This document shows positions 1 through 9,259 of a stretch of DNA of 64,000 nucleotides, piece after piece (positions within the stretch are counted from its first letter, which is position 1; every line of letters starts with the position of its first letter). The DNA lies in NCBI RefSeq assembly GCF_004135735.1, contig NZ_CP012670.1:11116501-11180500 (forward strand). Reading direction: 5' to 3'. The translations under genes were made by a program, and so were the position numbers. The stretch comes from Sorangium cellulosum. Lineage in GTDB: Bacteria > Myxococcota_A > Polyangia > Polyangiales > Polyangiaceae. The notes below the pieces were generated by a model. It had not been told where the DNA came from. It ran no database searches and saw only the letters and a list, made by a program, of their open reading frames with translations.

Positions 1-2
1 CC

Positions 3-809
3 GCCGACGACCTCGCGCGCGGCGCCGCGGAGCGTAGCTGCGATCTCGACGCCGACCGGCAGACGCTGAGCGGCCAGCCGATCGCGGCGGCGTTCGACGG
101 CCGCGGCGACCTCGTCGTGCAGCTCCGCGAGCCGGCGGCCCTGGAGGTGGTCGGCCGCGGCGTCATCGCGCTCCCGGGCGAGAGCGTGCGGGACACCGGG
201 CACGACATGTTCCACCTCCCGCCGAACCGCATGAGCGCCGCCGCGTGCGCGTCGTGCCACCCCGAGGGGCACGAGGACGGGCACACGTGGAGCTTCGATG
301 CCGTCGGCCTCCGGCGGACGCAGACCGTGGGCGGCGGCGTCCTGAAGACGGCACCCCTCCACTGGAGCGGCGACCAGCAGGATCTCGATCACCTGATGGG
401 CGAGGTGTTCGTCTCCCGCATGGGCGGCTCGCGGCCGAGCGCGCGGCGGCTCGACCTGATGGAGCGCTTCCTCGACAGCCTGCCCGCCTTCCCGACGTCG
501 CCGCCCGAGGACGAGCCCGCCATGGCGCGCGGCGCGGCGCTCTTCCACGACCCGAAGGTGGGCTGCGCGGACTGCCACGGCGGCCCGATGCTGACCAACA
601 ACCGGAACGAGGACGTCGGCACCGGCGAGGCGCTGCAGGTGCCGTCGCTCCTCGGCGTGGCCGGGCGCGCCCCGTTCATGCACGACGGCTGCGCGGCGAC
701 GCTGCGCGACCGCTTCGATCCGGCCTGCGGGGGCGACCGGCACGGCGACGTCTCCGGCCTGACCTCCGCGCAGCTCGACGACCTCACCGCCTACCTCGAG
801 TCGCTCTGA
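3..809 (+). CDS. Di-haem cytochrome c peroxidase/MauG-like protein, C-terminal part
   Basis: The reading frame is open from the window edge, so the N-terminus is missing. Two c-type haem motifs are visible, CASCH (near base 247) and CADCH (near base 577), separated by about 110 residues. This spacing fits the di-haem cytochrome c peroxidase/MauG superfamily. Before the first haem there is a short stretch (FDGRGDLVVQLREPAALEVV) that resembles the last blade of a beta-propeller, which often precedes such haem domains in myxobacterial proteins. The protein is probably periplasmic and acts in electron transfer or peroxide reduction. The substrate cannot be told. The family call is firm; the propeller is an inference because most of it lies outside the window. 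Confidence 0.75.
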   Translation, partial: ADDLARGAAERSCDLDADRQTLSGQPIAAAFDGRGDLVVQLREPAALEVVGRGVIALPGESVRDTGHDMFHLPPNRMSAAACASCHPEGHEDGHTWSFDAVGLRRTQTVGGGVLKTAPLHWSGDQQDLDHLMGEVFVSRMGGSRPSARRLDLMERFLDSLPAFPTSPPEDEPAMARGAALFHDPKVGCADCHGGPMLTNNRNEDVGTGEALQVPSLLGVAGRAPFMHDGCAATLRDRFDPACGGDRHGDVSGLTSAQLDDLTAYLESL

Positions 810-1158
810 GGGCTCGCCCCGCGGCGGGCTCCCCGGCGCCGCTCGCGCCGGAGCGACCGGCGCGCAGCGCCGCCATCGACCGAGGCGTTCCTCCTCACCC
901 GCGGCCTGGCCCGGGGCCGATTGCCACGAGCGCGCGCCGGCGCCTCGCCGCCGGCGCGGGCGGCAGATCCGCAAGAGATGGGAAATCCGGGCTCGCTCGA
1001 GGCGACGGCACCGCCTTTGCCCTGCTGTGCACGGCGAGTGCCGCAGGGCTGTGGATCGGCGCCGCGGGGCACGCCCTGTCGCTCCCACGACGGGGCGCGT
1101 CGGGGCCTCGATCCAGGTGCGAACACGGACAGCGGAACAGGCTCGCGAGGAGGGCTCC
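810..1158. other. Gene-free stretch
   Basis: There are 349 bases between the cytochrome gene and the basic protein gene. All frames are open only because of GC content, and the encoded strings are Arg/Ala/Pro-rich shadows. I see no RNA gene, repeat or clear promoter here. Confidence 0.4.
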
Positions 1159-1887
1159 ATGCCGAGAGGCGACAAATCCAGCTACACATCCAAGCAGAAG
1201 CGGCAGGCCGAGCACATCGAGGAGGGGTACGAGAAGCGCGGGGTGCCGGAAGGCGAGGCGGAGCGGCGGGCCTGGGCGACCGTGAACAAGATGACCGGCG
1301 GAGGAAAGAAGTCGGGGTCGGGGCGGGGCAAGGCCGTGAACAAGGAGCCGGCGCAGGAGGGCGGCCGCAAGGGAGGCGCCGCGTCCAGGGCGCGGCCGGC
1401 CAGCGCGCGGAGCGCCGCGGCGAAGAAGGCGGCGGCGACCCGCAAGCGGAACGCCGCGGCGAGCGCCGAGCGGCGGCGCACGGCGGCCAAGCGGGCGCCG
1501 AGCGCGTCGTCGAGGCGCTCCGCGGCGAAGAAGGCGACGGAGGGCGCCGCGAAGAGGACGCCGAGCGCGTCGTCGCGGCGCGCCGCGGCGAAGAGGGCGA
1601 CGGGGGGCGCCGCGAAGCGGGCGACGGGGGGTGGTGCGAAGAGGGCGACGGACGGCGCCGCGAAGAGGGCGACGGAGGGCGCCGCGAAGAAGCGGCCGGC
1701 GAGCGCCGCGAGGAAGGCGCCGCCGCGGCGCGCCGCGCAGGGCCCTGGCGCCCGCAAGCGCCGCGCGACGGGCGGCCGCCCCCGCGCCAACCAGGGCGCG
1801 TCGCGCCGCGGCGGGGCGGGGGCCGCGCGCTCGAAGACCACGAGGCGCAGGGCGACGGGCGCGCGGCGCGCCGGCAGCGGGTCGTGA
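1159..1887 (+). CDS. Lys/Ala/Arg-rich histone H1-like protein
   Basis: This 242-residue protein has two parts. Residues 1-60 (starting MPRGDKSSYTSKQKRQAEHI) match a small family often annotated 'plasmid stabilization protein', recognisable by EGYEKRG and AERRAWATVNK. Residues 60-242 are a very basic low-complexity tail with repeated KRATGGAA-type octads and AAKK segments like eukaryotic H1 tails. The start is set by a perfect AGGAGG at 1148-1153, 5 nt before the ATG; the frame remains open upstream but is not needed. It is likely a DNA-binding, nucleoid-associated protein. That role is inferred from composition; no catalytic motif is present. Confidence 0.75.
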   Translation: MPRGDKSSYTSKQKRQAEHIEEGYEKRGVPEGEAERRAWATVNKMTGGGKKSGSGRGKAVNKEPAQEGGRKGGAASRARPASARSAAAKKAAATRKRNAAASAERRRTAAKRAPSASSRRSAAKKATEGAAKRTPSASSRRAAAKRATGGAAKRATGGGAKRATDGAAKRATEGAAKKRPASAARKAPPRRAAQGPGARKRRATGGRPRANQGASRRGGAGAARSKTTRRRATGARRAGSGS

Positions 1888-1919
1888 CGCCGGCGCGGGG
1901 AGGGGAGAGGGGGACGATC

Positions 1920-2609
1920 ATGCGGGAAACACAGCGGAACGGGGCGGGGCACGGCGACGGCGGCCTGGAGAGGGGCGAGAGCGCGCCCCGTGGAGAGAGC
2001 CAGGCGGGGCGCGCTTTTCTGGCGAGCCTCGTCCGCGAGCTGTTCCAGACCGAGCGCTCGGCGAAGACCCACCCGCTGGTCGAGGCGGAGCGCCTCGGCG
2101 ATGTGCCGCCGGCGCACGCGATGCGGGCGGTTTCCGCGCACGCGACCGCCGTGCTCGCGGAGCTGCCCTCGCTCATGCGGGTGCGCGGGCTGCCCGTCAG
2201 CGCGGGCGGCACCGCGGTGGGAGAGGCCTTCTCGGCGCTGCGCGATCACCTCGCCGATCACGTGCTGAACAAGGAGAAGTCCTACCGGGGCACGCTGCTC
2301 GGGGTGCGCCACGGCGTCGATCTCGTGGAGCTGATCCAGTACGTCGCGACGGTGGAAGGCGACGCGCTGCTCGCGGCGTGGTGCGCGCGCTGGCTCTCGA
2401 CGCGGAGGCCCCTCGTGGAGGCGGCCGCCGACGAGCTCGCGTGGCTCGCGGCGCGCCCGGGGCTCGCCACCCGACCGGCGAACGACGGGCCGCTGGCCCA
2501 CCTCGTCCAGGGCCTCCTCCACGGCATGGAACGCGCCGCAGACGAGCTCCGCCGGCTCGCCTCGCGCGTCGAGGCGCGGGCCGCGAAGGGCGACGGCGCG
2601 GCGCGCTGA
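1920..2609 (+). CDS. Hypothetical helical protein
   Basis: The 229-residue product has no signal peptide or membrane segment and is predicted almost entirely helical from residue 30 on. It contains several conserved-looking His/Glu positions (HPLVEAE, HLADHVLNKEK, LGVRHGVDLVELIQYV), which would suit a small helical bundle, possibly metal- or ligand-binding. I do not recognise the family. The ATG at 1920 follows a purine-rich GGAGAGGGGG stretch 33 nt after the basic-protein gene, so the two could be co-transcribed. Confidence 0.6.
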   Translation: MRETQRNGAGHGDGGLERGESAPRGESQAGRAFLASLVRELFQTERSAKTHPLVEAERLGDVPPAHAMRAVSAHATAVLAELPSLMRVRGLPVSAGGTAVGEAFSALRDHLADHVLNKEKSYRGTLLGVRHGVDLVELIQYVATVEGDALLAAWCARWLSTRRPLVEAAADELAWLAARPGLATRPANDGPLAHLVQGLLHGMERAADELRRLASRVEARAAKGDGAAR

Positions 2610-2862
2610 GCGCCCGGGGACCCCACGTCGCGCTCGCCCCGGCCCCGCGGAACACGTCCGCTCTGGTCGGCGCGCGCGCTCGCGCCCGACGCGAGCGCGC
2701 GGCGTGCGCCGTGGCAGCCTGCCACGCCGGGCCGCGCCATGAGGCGGCCTGGATCGCGCGGCCTCGCGGCAGGCGCCGCCCTGCGCGGGGGAGCCCGGGG
2801 CGCACGGCTTGCTTCAGGTCCGCGCGCGGGCCGTGGTGTCCGCACGCGGCAGGAGATCGACG

Positions 2863-3828
2863 ATGGCGCATCGAACCGTGGCTGTCCTCCTGAACTGCTC
2901 CTCGCGATCGAACCGCGCGGCGCAGCAGCGCGCGCGGCTCGAGGCGCTCATGAAAGAGAGCGGCCTCGACGCCGACCTCTTGTGCGCCGAGCACGGCCGG
3001 CTCCTGGGGGAGCTCGCCCGGAGCGCGGCGCGCGCGCCCTACGACCTCCTCGTGGCCGGCGGCGGCGACGGCACGGTGAGCACGGTCGCCGCCGCGATCG
3101 CCGGCACCGACCGGACCCTGGGGGTCCTGCCGCTCGGCACCGTGAACCATTTCGCCAAGTACCTGGGCCTGCCGCTGGCGCTGGAGGGCGCGGTGCGCAC
3201 GCTCGTCGAGGGGCGTCGCGTGCAGGTCGACGTGGGCGAGGTCAACGGCCACGTCTTCGTGAACAACTCCACGCTCGGCATCTACCCGGGCATCGTGCGC
3301 GCCCGTGAGGCGTTGCGGGAGCGCCGCGGGCTGAACCGGTGGATCGCCCTCGCGCTGTCGACCCTCGCGGGGCTAGGGCGCCACGAGCGCGTCCGTCTCC
3401 GGCTCCTCCTGGACGGGCAGGAGCTCCAGCTGAGCACGCCGTTCATGTTCATCGCCAACAACGACTTCAAGCTCGGCGATCTCGACCTCGCGCGGCAGGG
3501 GCCGCTCGGCCCGGGCGAGCTCGGCGTGTGCGTGGCGCACGCGGAGAGCCGCCGCGCGAGCGCCCGGCTGCTCGCCAGCGCCCTCGCGGGGCGCATCCAG
3601 CGGGCGAGCGATTTCAGCGTCCTGCGGACGAGCGCGCTGCGGGTGGAGGCGCCGCGGCGCCGCCTGCGCGTGGCGGCGGACGGCGAGGTCCTCGAGCTCT
3701 CGCCGCCGCTCTGCTACCGCACGCGGCCCGCCGCGCTCCGCGTGCTCGTGCCGCCGTCGTCCCGCCTCGGCGCGGGGGCAGGGCGGCGGGAGGACCTTCC
3801 GGCGCGTCGCGCCGCGCTGGAGGGGTGA
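2863..3828 (+). CDS. Diacylglycerol kinase-family lipid kinase
   Basis: The 321-residue product has the DAGK catalytic domain at the N-terminus. The nucleotide-binding loop GGGDGTVSTVAAAI is at about residues 66-79 and the second glycine motif LPLGTVNHFAKYLGLP follows. Length and architecture match the YegS/BmrU/DgkB-type soluble lipid kinases, which phosphorylate diacylglycerol or related lipids at the membrane face. The start ATG at 2863 has AGGAG 7 nt upstream. The stop is 5 nt before the next gene, whose ribosome-binding site lies inside this gene's last codons, so the two are co-translated. The exact lipid substrate is unknown. Confidence 0.88.
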   Translation: MAHRTVAVLLNCSSRSNRAAQQRARLEALMKESGLDADLLCAEHGRLLGELARSAARAPYDLLVAGGGDGTVSTVAAAIAGTDRTLGVLPLGTVNHFAKYLGLPLALEGAVRTLVEGRRVQVDVGEVNGHVFVNNSTLGIYPGIVRAREALRERRGLNRWIALALSTLAGLGRHERVRLRLLLDGQELQLSTPFMFIANNDFKLGDLDLARQGPLGPGELGVCVAHAESRRASARLLASALAGRIQRASDFSVLRTSALRVEAPRRRLRVAADGEVLELSPPLCYRTRPAALRVLVPPSSRLGAGAGRREDLPARRAALEG

Positions 3829-3833
3829 TCGCC

Positions 3834-4643
3834 ATGCGCACCCTCGTGCACCTGTCGGATCTGCACTTCGGCCGCGTCAACCAGGCCATCGTCCGGCCGT
3901 TGCTCGAGAGGAGCTGGGCGATCGGGCCCCACCTGGTCGTGATCTCGGGCGACCTGACCCAGCGGGCGCGCGCCGCCGAGTTCCGCGAGGCCCGCGCCTT
4001 CCTCGACGCCTTGCCGTCGCCCAGGATCGTGGTGCCCGGCAACCACGATGTCCCGCTGTACAACGTGCTGGATCGGTTCTTCCGTCCGCTGGACCGGTAC
4101 CGGGAGCACATCACGGAAGATCTCTCACCATTCCATGTAGACGGGGAGATCGCGGTCCTCGGCCTCAACACCGCGCGGTCGCTCACGATCAAGGGGGGGC
4201 GCATCAACCGGCGCCAGATCGAGGGGATCCAGGAGCGGATGTGCGGCCTCGGGCCCGAGATCACGAAGATCGTCGTGACCCATCACCCGTTCGACCTGCC
4301 CGAGGGGTCGCCGCACGCGGTCGTCGGGCGCGCGCGGCAGGCGATGGCGGCGATCGCGGCCTGCGGCGTGGACGTCATCCTGTCGGGCCACCTTCACCTC
4401 AGCCACACCGGGCACTCCGCCGAGCGCTTCGAGGTCGGCGGCCGCTCCTCGCTGATCATCCAGGCCGGCACGGCGACCTCCACGCGCGGCCGGGGGGAGC
4501 AGAACGCCTTCAACGTGATCCGCATCGGCGGCAAGAACATCGATATCGAGCGGCACTTCTGGCAGCCGGAGGGCGGCCTCTTCGGGATCGCGAGCGCCGA
4601 GCATTTCGAGGAGACGCCGCGCGGCTGGGTGCGGGCGGCGTAG
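3834..4643 (+). CDS. Calcineurin-like metallophosphoesterase
   Basis: The 269-residue protein contains all signature blocks of the superfamily in order: DLHFG at residues 9-13, GDLT, GNHD, HHPF and GHLHLSH near residue 190. These supply the two-metal site. It resembles the IcC/CpdA-type class III phosphodiesterases. The start ATG at 3834 is preceded by GGAGGGG, which overlaps the end of the lipid kinase gene. Coupling to a lipid kinase suggests a phospholipid or cyclic nucleotide substrate, but the sequence does not decide this. Confidence 0.88.
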   Translation: MRTLVHLSDLHFGRVNQAIVRPLLERSWAIGPHLVVISGDLTQRARAAEFREARAFLDALPSPRIVVPGNHDVPLYNVLDRFFRPLDRYREHITEDLSPFHVDGEIAVLGLNTARSLTIKGGRINRRQIEGIQERMCGLGPEITKIVVTHHPFDLPEGSPHAVVGRARQAMAAIAACGVDVILSGHLHLSHTGHSAERFEVGGRSSLIIQAGTATSTRGRGEQNAFNVIRIGGKNIDIERHFWQPEGGLFGIASAEHFEETPRGWVRAA

Positions 4644-4998
4644 GGGGAGGGCATCGAGGGCCCGCTCGCACCTCTGAATCCAGAGCGCTCCTGTGCTGGT
4701 CTCCTCGACAAGACAGGGGAGCCGCCAGATTCGCTACCTTTTCGGGAGGCAGTTGCAGCGGTGAGGAGACGCCCGCCACAGCGGCGATCGCCGGCGTGGA
4801 GCACGGCGGCATGTCCACCCAGGGCCCTTCCCCTGCGCCGGGCCCCGCGAGCAGCCGCCCGGTCTCCTCGAGGTACCCCGCGGTCCCCGAGGCCGCCACC
4901 GCCATGGCGCCGCCACCTGCGCGCTGCACCTGCGTCCCCCGATTGCCCTGGTTTTAGCCCCTGAACCCCTGGTACGCGCCCTGCCATGGGCGCCGCGC
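4644..4998. other. Gene-free stretch
   Basis: There are 355 bases between the phosphoesterase and the Rpn-like gene. Short Arg/Pro-rich frames are composition artefacts. I see no convincing hairpin with a T-run, RNA gene or repeat. Confidence 0.4.
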
Positions 4999-5976
4999 AT
5001 GGGAGACGCCGACATCACCTTGCGCCACCTCGCCCGGAGGCGCCCCGAGGATCTCGTGCGCGCGTTCGTTCCCGACGGCCGTCCCATCGAGGTCCTCGGC
5101 TGGGTGGACAGCCAGGTCACGAACATCGAGCGTCGGCTCGACAAGGCCTTGCGCCTGCAGGTCGACGGCGCGCCGCGGGTGCTGCACGTGGAGTTCTGCT
5201 TCGCGCTCCGTGACGACATTCCGGATCGCGTCTTCGAGTACCTCGGCTTCCTCTTCGCCGCGCTTCGCCTTGAAGCCCCTCGCGCGCCGGTGCCACCGAT
5301 CGAGAGCGTCGCCGTGGTCCTGTCAGGCCGCAGGCGGCGCTTGCCGGCGACGGGCAAGCGCCGCATCGCCTGGCCGGGGCGACCCTTCAGCGGCGCGCAC
5401 TTCCGCATCGACGCCGTCTACCAGCGCACGGTCGCCGAACTCCGGGCGCGGGGCAGCGTGCTCTGGCTGGTGTTCGTCCCGCTCGCACGGAACGCGACCG
5501 CGGCGGCGCTGCGGGAGGTCGTCGCGGAGATCCACGCGGAGGCGAGGACGGCCGAGGAGCGGGCCGAGCTGTACACGGCGCTCCTCGTGATGGCGACGAT
5601 CGATCCCTGGGAGCATAATCTGCGGAAGGAGCTCGTCATGATGGTGGAGGACAAGGAAGAGGGGCTGCTCCGGCGCACGCCGATCATCGGGGAGCTGATC
5701 ATCGAGGCCGAGCGACGGGGGGAGCGACGGGGGGAGCGACGGGGGGAGCAACGGGGGGAGCGACGGGGAGAGGAGCGCGGGAAGCAGGAGGCGATTGCGG
5801 AACTGCTCGGTCGCCTCTTCGCGCGGCGGATCGGGCGACGACCTACGGCCGAAGAAGAGCGCTCGATCGTCGAGCGAGCCCGCGTGATGGGTCCGGGCGA
5901 GGTCGAGGATGCCTTGCTCGATCTCGAGGGCGAGGCGCTGGTTCGCTGGCTCGCGGAGCCGATTCGCTCATCGTGA
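4999..5976 (+). CDS. Rpn/YhgA-like PD-(D/E)XK nuclease family protein
   Basis: The 325-residue product matches the Rpn (recombination-promoting nuclease/putative transposase) or DUF4351-type family. The N-terminal part contains the nuclease-like core (VLHVEFCFALRDDIPDRVFEY, where the E-x-F strand follows an upstream Asp). The middle has the conserved LYTALLVMATIDPWEHNLRK. A charged tail of ERRG/EQRG tetrads spans about residues 237-260, encoded by 12-nt repeats at 5707-5775, and a C-terminal helical domain follows. These proteins are usually solitary and multi-copy in Sorangium-like genomes. Their role in DNA rearrangement is known only for E. coli Rpn. No mobile-element ends were seen nearby. 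Confidence 0.75.
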   Translation: MGDADITLRHLARRRPEDLVRAFVPDGRPIEVLGWVDSQVTNIERRLDKALRLQVDGAPRVLHVEFCFALRDDIPDRVFEYLGFLFAALRLEAPRAPVPPIESVAVVLSGRRRRLPATGKRRIAWPGRPFSGAHFRIDAVYQRTVAELRARGSVLWLVFVPLARNATAAALREVVAEIHAEARTAEERAELYTALLVMATIDPWEHNLRKELVMMVEDKEEGLLRRTPIIGELIIEAERRGERRGERRGEQRGERRGEERGKQEAIAELLGRLFARRIGRRPTAEEERSIVERARVMGPGEVEDALLDLEGEALVRWLAEPIRSS

Positions 5977-6073
5977 GCTCCCGCAGGAGGATAGATACCG
6001 TGGCAACCACGCAACTCGGGCGCACGGCGCTTTGCGAGGCCGCGCGCCGCGGTAGGCGTATCATGGGGTCCCC

Positions 6074-7807
6074 ATGGCCCCACCCCGCACGCAGAGCTCG
6101 TCCCGCGGACGCCCCGGCAAGCCACAGGTGGCGCCGCCGCGCCCAGGGAATGCCAGGATCGCGAGGATCGCCCTCGTCGTCGCGGGAGCCGTCGGCCTCT
6201 CGTTCTGGTGGACCGCGCGGCCTGCGGGCGGCCCCGAGGGCTCGCCGCCCAGCCCGGCCGCGCACGGCGGCGCCGTCGAGCCCGGAGCGCGCCCGGGCGC
6301 GGCCGTGGAGGGCGTCGCCGTGCGCTACCGCATCACGCCGGCGAGCCCTGCGTGGAAGAGGGTTCACCTCGAGCGGGGGCCGTCCGCGCAGGACAGGGGC
6401 GTGGATCTCGCGTTCCTTCACGAGCCGACCTCCGCCTCGCTCTCGGTGAAGGTGTTTCCGGTCGCCAACGAGGCGCTCACCGCGGATGACGTCGCGAACA
6501 CCTTCGTGCAGGAGATGCGGGACAGGATGCCCGGTCTGGACGAGACCCGCCGCGAGCCGTTCCCTGGCCGCGCCGCGGGCGGGGTGGTCGTCCACGTGCG
6601 CGACCCGAAGGACGCGAACCGCGTCGAGCTGATGACGGGCGTCTTCGTCCAGGACCAGATCGGCTATACCCTGGCCGGCATCGCCCCCGCGGAGGCGATG
6701 GCCCAGGTGCGCCCGGACATCGAGGCCATGCTCCGCTCCTTCGAGCCGCCGCCGCCCGAGCCTCCGCAGCGCGAGCTCCCCGAGCGCCCCCTCGCGCTCC
6801 CGGCCCCGCCCGAGCCCCCCGCGCAGCTCGATGGCCACGATCTCCGCAAGGTCGAGCCGGCGCGGCTCTTCATGGAAGCACGGAGGGCTGTCGCGCACGG
6901 CGATTACCAGGCCGCGGCCCAGCTCCAGCACTGGGCCGTGGCTGGCGGGGGGCACGGGAAATACGACCTTTCGTGCTATCACGCCCGCGCCGGGCAGCTT
7001 GATGCCTCGTTCCACTGGCTGGAGCGCGCCGTGGCCGAGGAGGGCGTCGACCCGGGCTGGGCAGCTCGGGACCCCGACCTGGAGACGCTGCGCAACGATG
7101 CGCGGTGGGCGCAGGTCCATCCCTACCTGGAGCGGGCCGGGCGCTACTGGGGGCAGTCGGGGATCAAGAAGACGCTCCTGGTGCTCCCGAAGGGCTATCG
7201 CCCCGGCAAGCCGATCCCGGTCGTGATGGGCATGCACGGCATGGGATCGTGGCCGGAGGATTTCATCGACGAGAGCGTCCAGCGCGCCGCCGACGCGCTC
7301 TCGGTCGCTTTCGTCTCGGTGAGCGGCACCCTGCCGCGCGGACCGCGCAAGTTCGTGTGGTCCGAATCGCCCGCGCGCGACCGCGCGCGGCTGGATGAGG
7401 CGCTCGCCGAGGTGCGCGACCGGGTGACCGTCGCCCCCGGGCAGGTGATCCTGATCGGCTTCTCGCAGGGCGGCCAGATGGCCGCCGAGATCGCGGCCCG
7501 GGATCCGCGCTATTACGCTGGCGCCATCGTCATGTCCCCCGGACTCGCCACCGGGCTCTCGCTCGACGGCGTGCCGCCCTCGCCCGATCTCGCCCAGCGC
7601 CGCTTCGTCGTGGTGGTCGGCGCCGGCGAGTCGCCGGGCAACGTCCAGCTCGCCGAGCGCGACGCCACGCGGCTGCGCGCGCTCGGCGTCGAGGTCTTCC
7701 ACAAGCCCTACGCGGAGCAGCAACAGCACTCCTTCTCGCCGGACTTCGACACCGCGCTCCCGATCTGGATCCGCTACATCCTCGGCACGGGCCCGACGCC
7801 CCGGTAG
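6074..7807 (+). CDS. Membrane-anchored alpha/beta-hydrolase (esterase) with DcrB-like and repeat domains
   Basis: The 577-residue product has a basic N-terminus and one membrane anchor at residues 29-46. A DcrB/PsbP-like domain follows at about 75-215 (recognised from FLHEPTSASLSVKVFP and GYTLAGIAP), then a Pro-rich linker and a TPR-like stretch at about 255-355 (ARRAVAHGDYQAAAQ, HWLERAVAEEGVDPGW). The C-terminal alpha/beta-hydrolase spans about 360-577. It carries the nucleophile elbow GFSQGG (Ser464), a PVVMGMHGMGSWPE oxyanion region and a candidate catalytic His552 in QQQHSFSP. I cannot place the acid residue with certainty (AGESPGN sits where family members carry GxxD). The likely activity is a carboxylesterase or phospholipase facing the periplasm. 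Confidence 0.75.
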   Translation: MAPPRTQSSSRGRPGKPQVAPPRPGNARIARIALVVAGAVGLSFWWTARPAGGPEGSPPSPAAHGGAVEPGARPGAAVEGVAVRYRITPASPAWKRVHLERGPSAQDRGVDLAFLHEPTSASLSVKVFPVANEALTADDVANTFVQEMRDRMPGLDETRREPFPGRAAGGVVVHVRDPKDANRVELMTGVFVQDQIGYTLAGIAPAEAMAQVRPDIEAMLRSFEPPPPEPPQRELPERPLALPAPPEPPAQLDGHDLRKVEPARLFMEARRAVAHGDYQAAAQLQHWAVAGGGHGKYDLSCYHARAGQLDASFHWLERAVAEEGVDPGWAARDPDLETLRNDARWAQVHPYLERAGRYWGQSGIKKTLLVLPKGYRPGKPIPVVMGMHGMGSWPEDFIDESVQRAADALSVAFVSVSGTLPRGPRKFVWSESPARDRARLDEALAEVRDRVTVAPGQVILIGFSQGGQMAAEIAARDPRYYAGAIVMSPGLATGLSLDGVPPSPDLAQRRFVVVVGAGESPGNVQLAERDATRLRALGVEVFHKPYAEQQQHSFSPDFDTALPIWIRYILGTGPTPR

Positions 7808-8020
7808 CCCGCGACCTCCCGACGCGTCGAGGAGGTCGAACAGATCCCTCCTGGACCCTCGCGACGCGTGGTCACGCGCAGCAGGAAAACGACGCGGTCG
7901 GGCGCGGTTCGCGTGAAGGGCGACCGAGGTTGCCTGCATTCACCCGGGTAACCGCCCGGTCCCCCATGGGAGCCAGGCTCTCGTGGCGGTTCGTATCGCG
8001 CACGCAGGGAGAGTGAATCG

Positions 8021-9127
8021 ATGAGACCGTCGTATCTTGCTTTGACGAAATGGTTCTGTGCCGCGGCAATGGCCCTCGCCCCCTCGGCCTGCGGCGGCGA
8101 CGGCGGCCCCGGCGCCGCGCCGGAGCTCGACCTCGAGCGCTCGGAGGCGACGGCGCCGCTCCTGGGAGGCGACGGGAGCGGGAGCTGCCCGCTGCTCGAC
8201 GGTCCTCACTCGTACAACGACCTCAAGGGCTCGCTCGAGGACCTGCCGGTCGACTGCGTGCCGAGCTGGACCGCGGCGCAGCTGAGCGACGGGTTCGAGG
8301 CGATCCGCGACACGCGGTTCGCGGAGCTCACCTTGCCGGCTCAACCCGACTTTCCGCGGCGGATTCCCTGGCTCGATCCCGAGAACGGCTGCGAGGAGCG
8401 CGCCCCGGCGGCCACCTACTTCCTTCACCAGTGGGGCTACCCGACGCCCTGGTATGCCAGGGTGAAGGGGGACTTGACCCTGGAGACCGAGAACGAGCCG
8501 TACGGCTCGGTGTCGTGGAGCCACCACGTCGCGCCCGTGGTCCGGGTCGACGGGCAGCTCATGATCCTCGACCCCGCCATCGAGCCGGGTGGGCCCCTCC
8601 CGATCGCGGCGTGGCTCTCCCGGTTCGTCGCCGGCGAGGTCGACATGGCGGTGTGCCGCGACCACGCCCTCGGCGACGGGTGCTTCGAGGCCGCGCCCGT
8701 GGCGCCGTCGCTTCCCAGCATGGCGTCCGATTACGAAGGAATACGCCTGCGGCTGGTCTCGGAATGGCGACTCCAGGAGCTGCTCGGGCGCGATCCGTAC
8801 CGCTCCCTCGGCGACTGCCCGCCCTGGGTCACCACCTGCCCCCCCGAGCCCGCGCCCGATCCGAACCTCCCGCCGACCGTCCGGCGGTTCGCGTCGGACC
8901 GGACCGACATGCCCGTCTGGTTTCCCATCTACGTCATCGGCGACAACTTCGTCCCAGGCTTGACGACCGTGCGCATCGCCGGGAACGGCGTCGACGAGCT
9001 GGCCCCCCTCTCCAAGATTGAAAAACGCGTCATCCTGATCGAGGAGCTCTATCCGCCCGGCGTCTACCAGGTGACGGTGTCGAACGGAGCGCACGCCAGC
9101 CCGCCCGTGTCCCTGACGATCGAGTGA
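8021..9127 (+). CDS. Lipoprotein with protein-glutaminase-like catalytic domain and TIG-like C-terminus
   Basis: The 368-residue product starts with a lipoprotein signal ending in APSACGGD. Residues 60-210 carry a Cys-His-Asp arrangement as in protein-glutamine glutaminases (deamidases): Cys124 in NGCEERA, His168/169 in SWSHHVAPVV and Asp184 in ILDPAI. The family reaction converts protein-bound Gln to Glu. Residues 285-368 form an IPT/TIG-like beta domain (VIGDNFVPGLTTVRIAGNGV and YQVTVSNG) after a Pro-rich linker. The product is predicted to be anchored in the outer membrane or secreted. The 213-base upstream gap holds no obvious operator. A decayed relative of the C-terminal domain appears at about 24.3 kb. 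The catalytic assignment rests on motif order only. Confidence 0.72.
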   Translation: MRPSYLALTKWFCAAAMALAPSACGGDGGPGAAPELDLERSEATAPLLGGDGSGSCPLLDGPHSYNDLKGSLEDLPVDCVPSWTAAQLSDGFEAIRDTRFAELTLPAQPDFPRRIPWLDPENGCEERAPAATYFLHQWGYPTPWYARVKGDLTLETENEPYGSVSWSHHVAPVVRVDGQLMILDPAIEPGGPLPIAAWLSRFVAGEVDMAVCRDHALGDGCFEAAPVAPSLPSMASDYEGIRLRLVSEWRLQELLGRDPYRSLGDCPPWVTTCPPEPAPDPNLPPTVRRFASDRTDMPVWFPIYVIGDNFVPGLTTVRIAGNGVDELAPLSKIEKRVILIEELYPPGVYQVTVSNGAHASPPVSLTIE

Positions 9128-9220
9128 CGCCGGAGCCGCGGCGCCGCGCGGGTCGGACCCTGGAGCGGACGGGCCAGGGCGTGGCGCTCGGCTGGAGGAT
9201 GGGGCTGAGCAGGAGTCACC

Positions 9221-9259
9221 GAGCTCGGCAAGCGGCCATCACGCCAGCTTGCCGAGCTC
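9221..9259. terminator. Stem-loop between convergent genes
   Basis: A perfect 12-bp inverted repeat (GAGCTCGGCAAG at 9221-9232, its complement at 9248-9259) with a 15-nt loop overlaps the last codons and stop of the xylulokinase gene. It faces the convergent glutaminase-like gene ending at 9127. There is no T-run, so its action as a bidirectional terminator is inferred from position. Confidence 0.5.

Noticed and set aside
245..1285. 346-codon plus-strand frame overlapping the cytochrome gene
   Set aside because: It is an Arg/Pro/Ala-rich shadow in another frame of the haem-containing gene, which has the recognisable CxxCH motifs.
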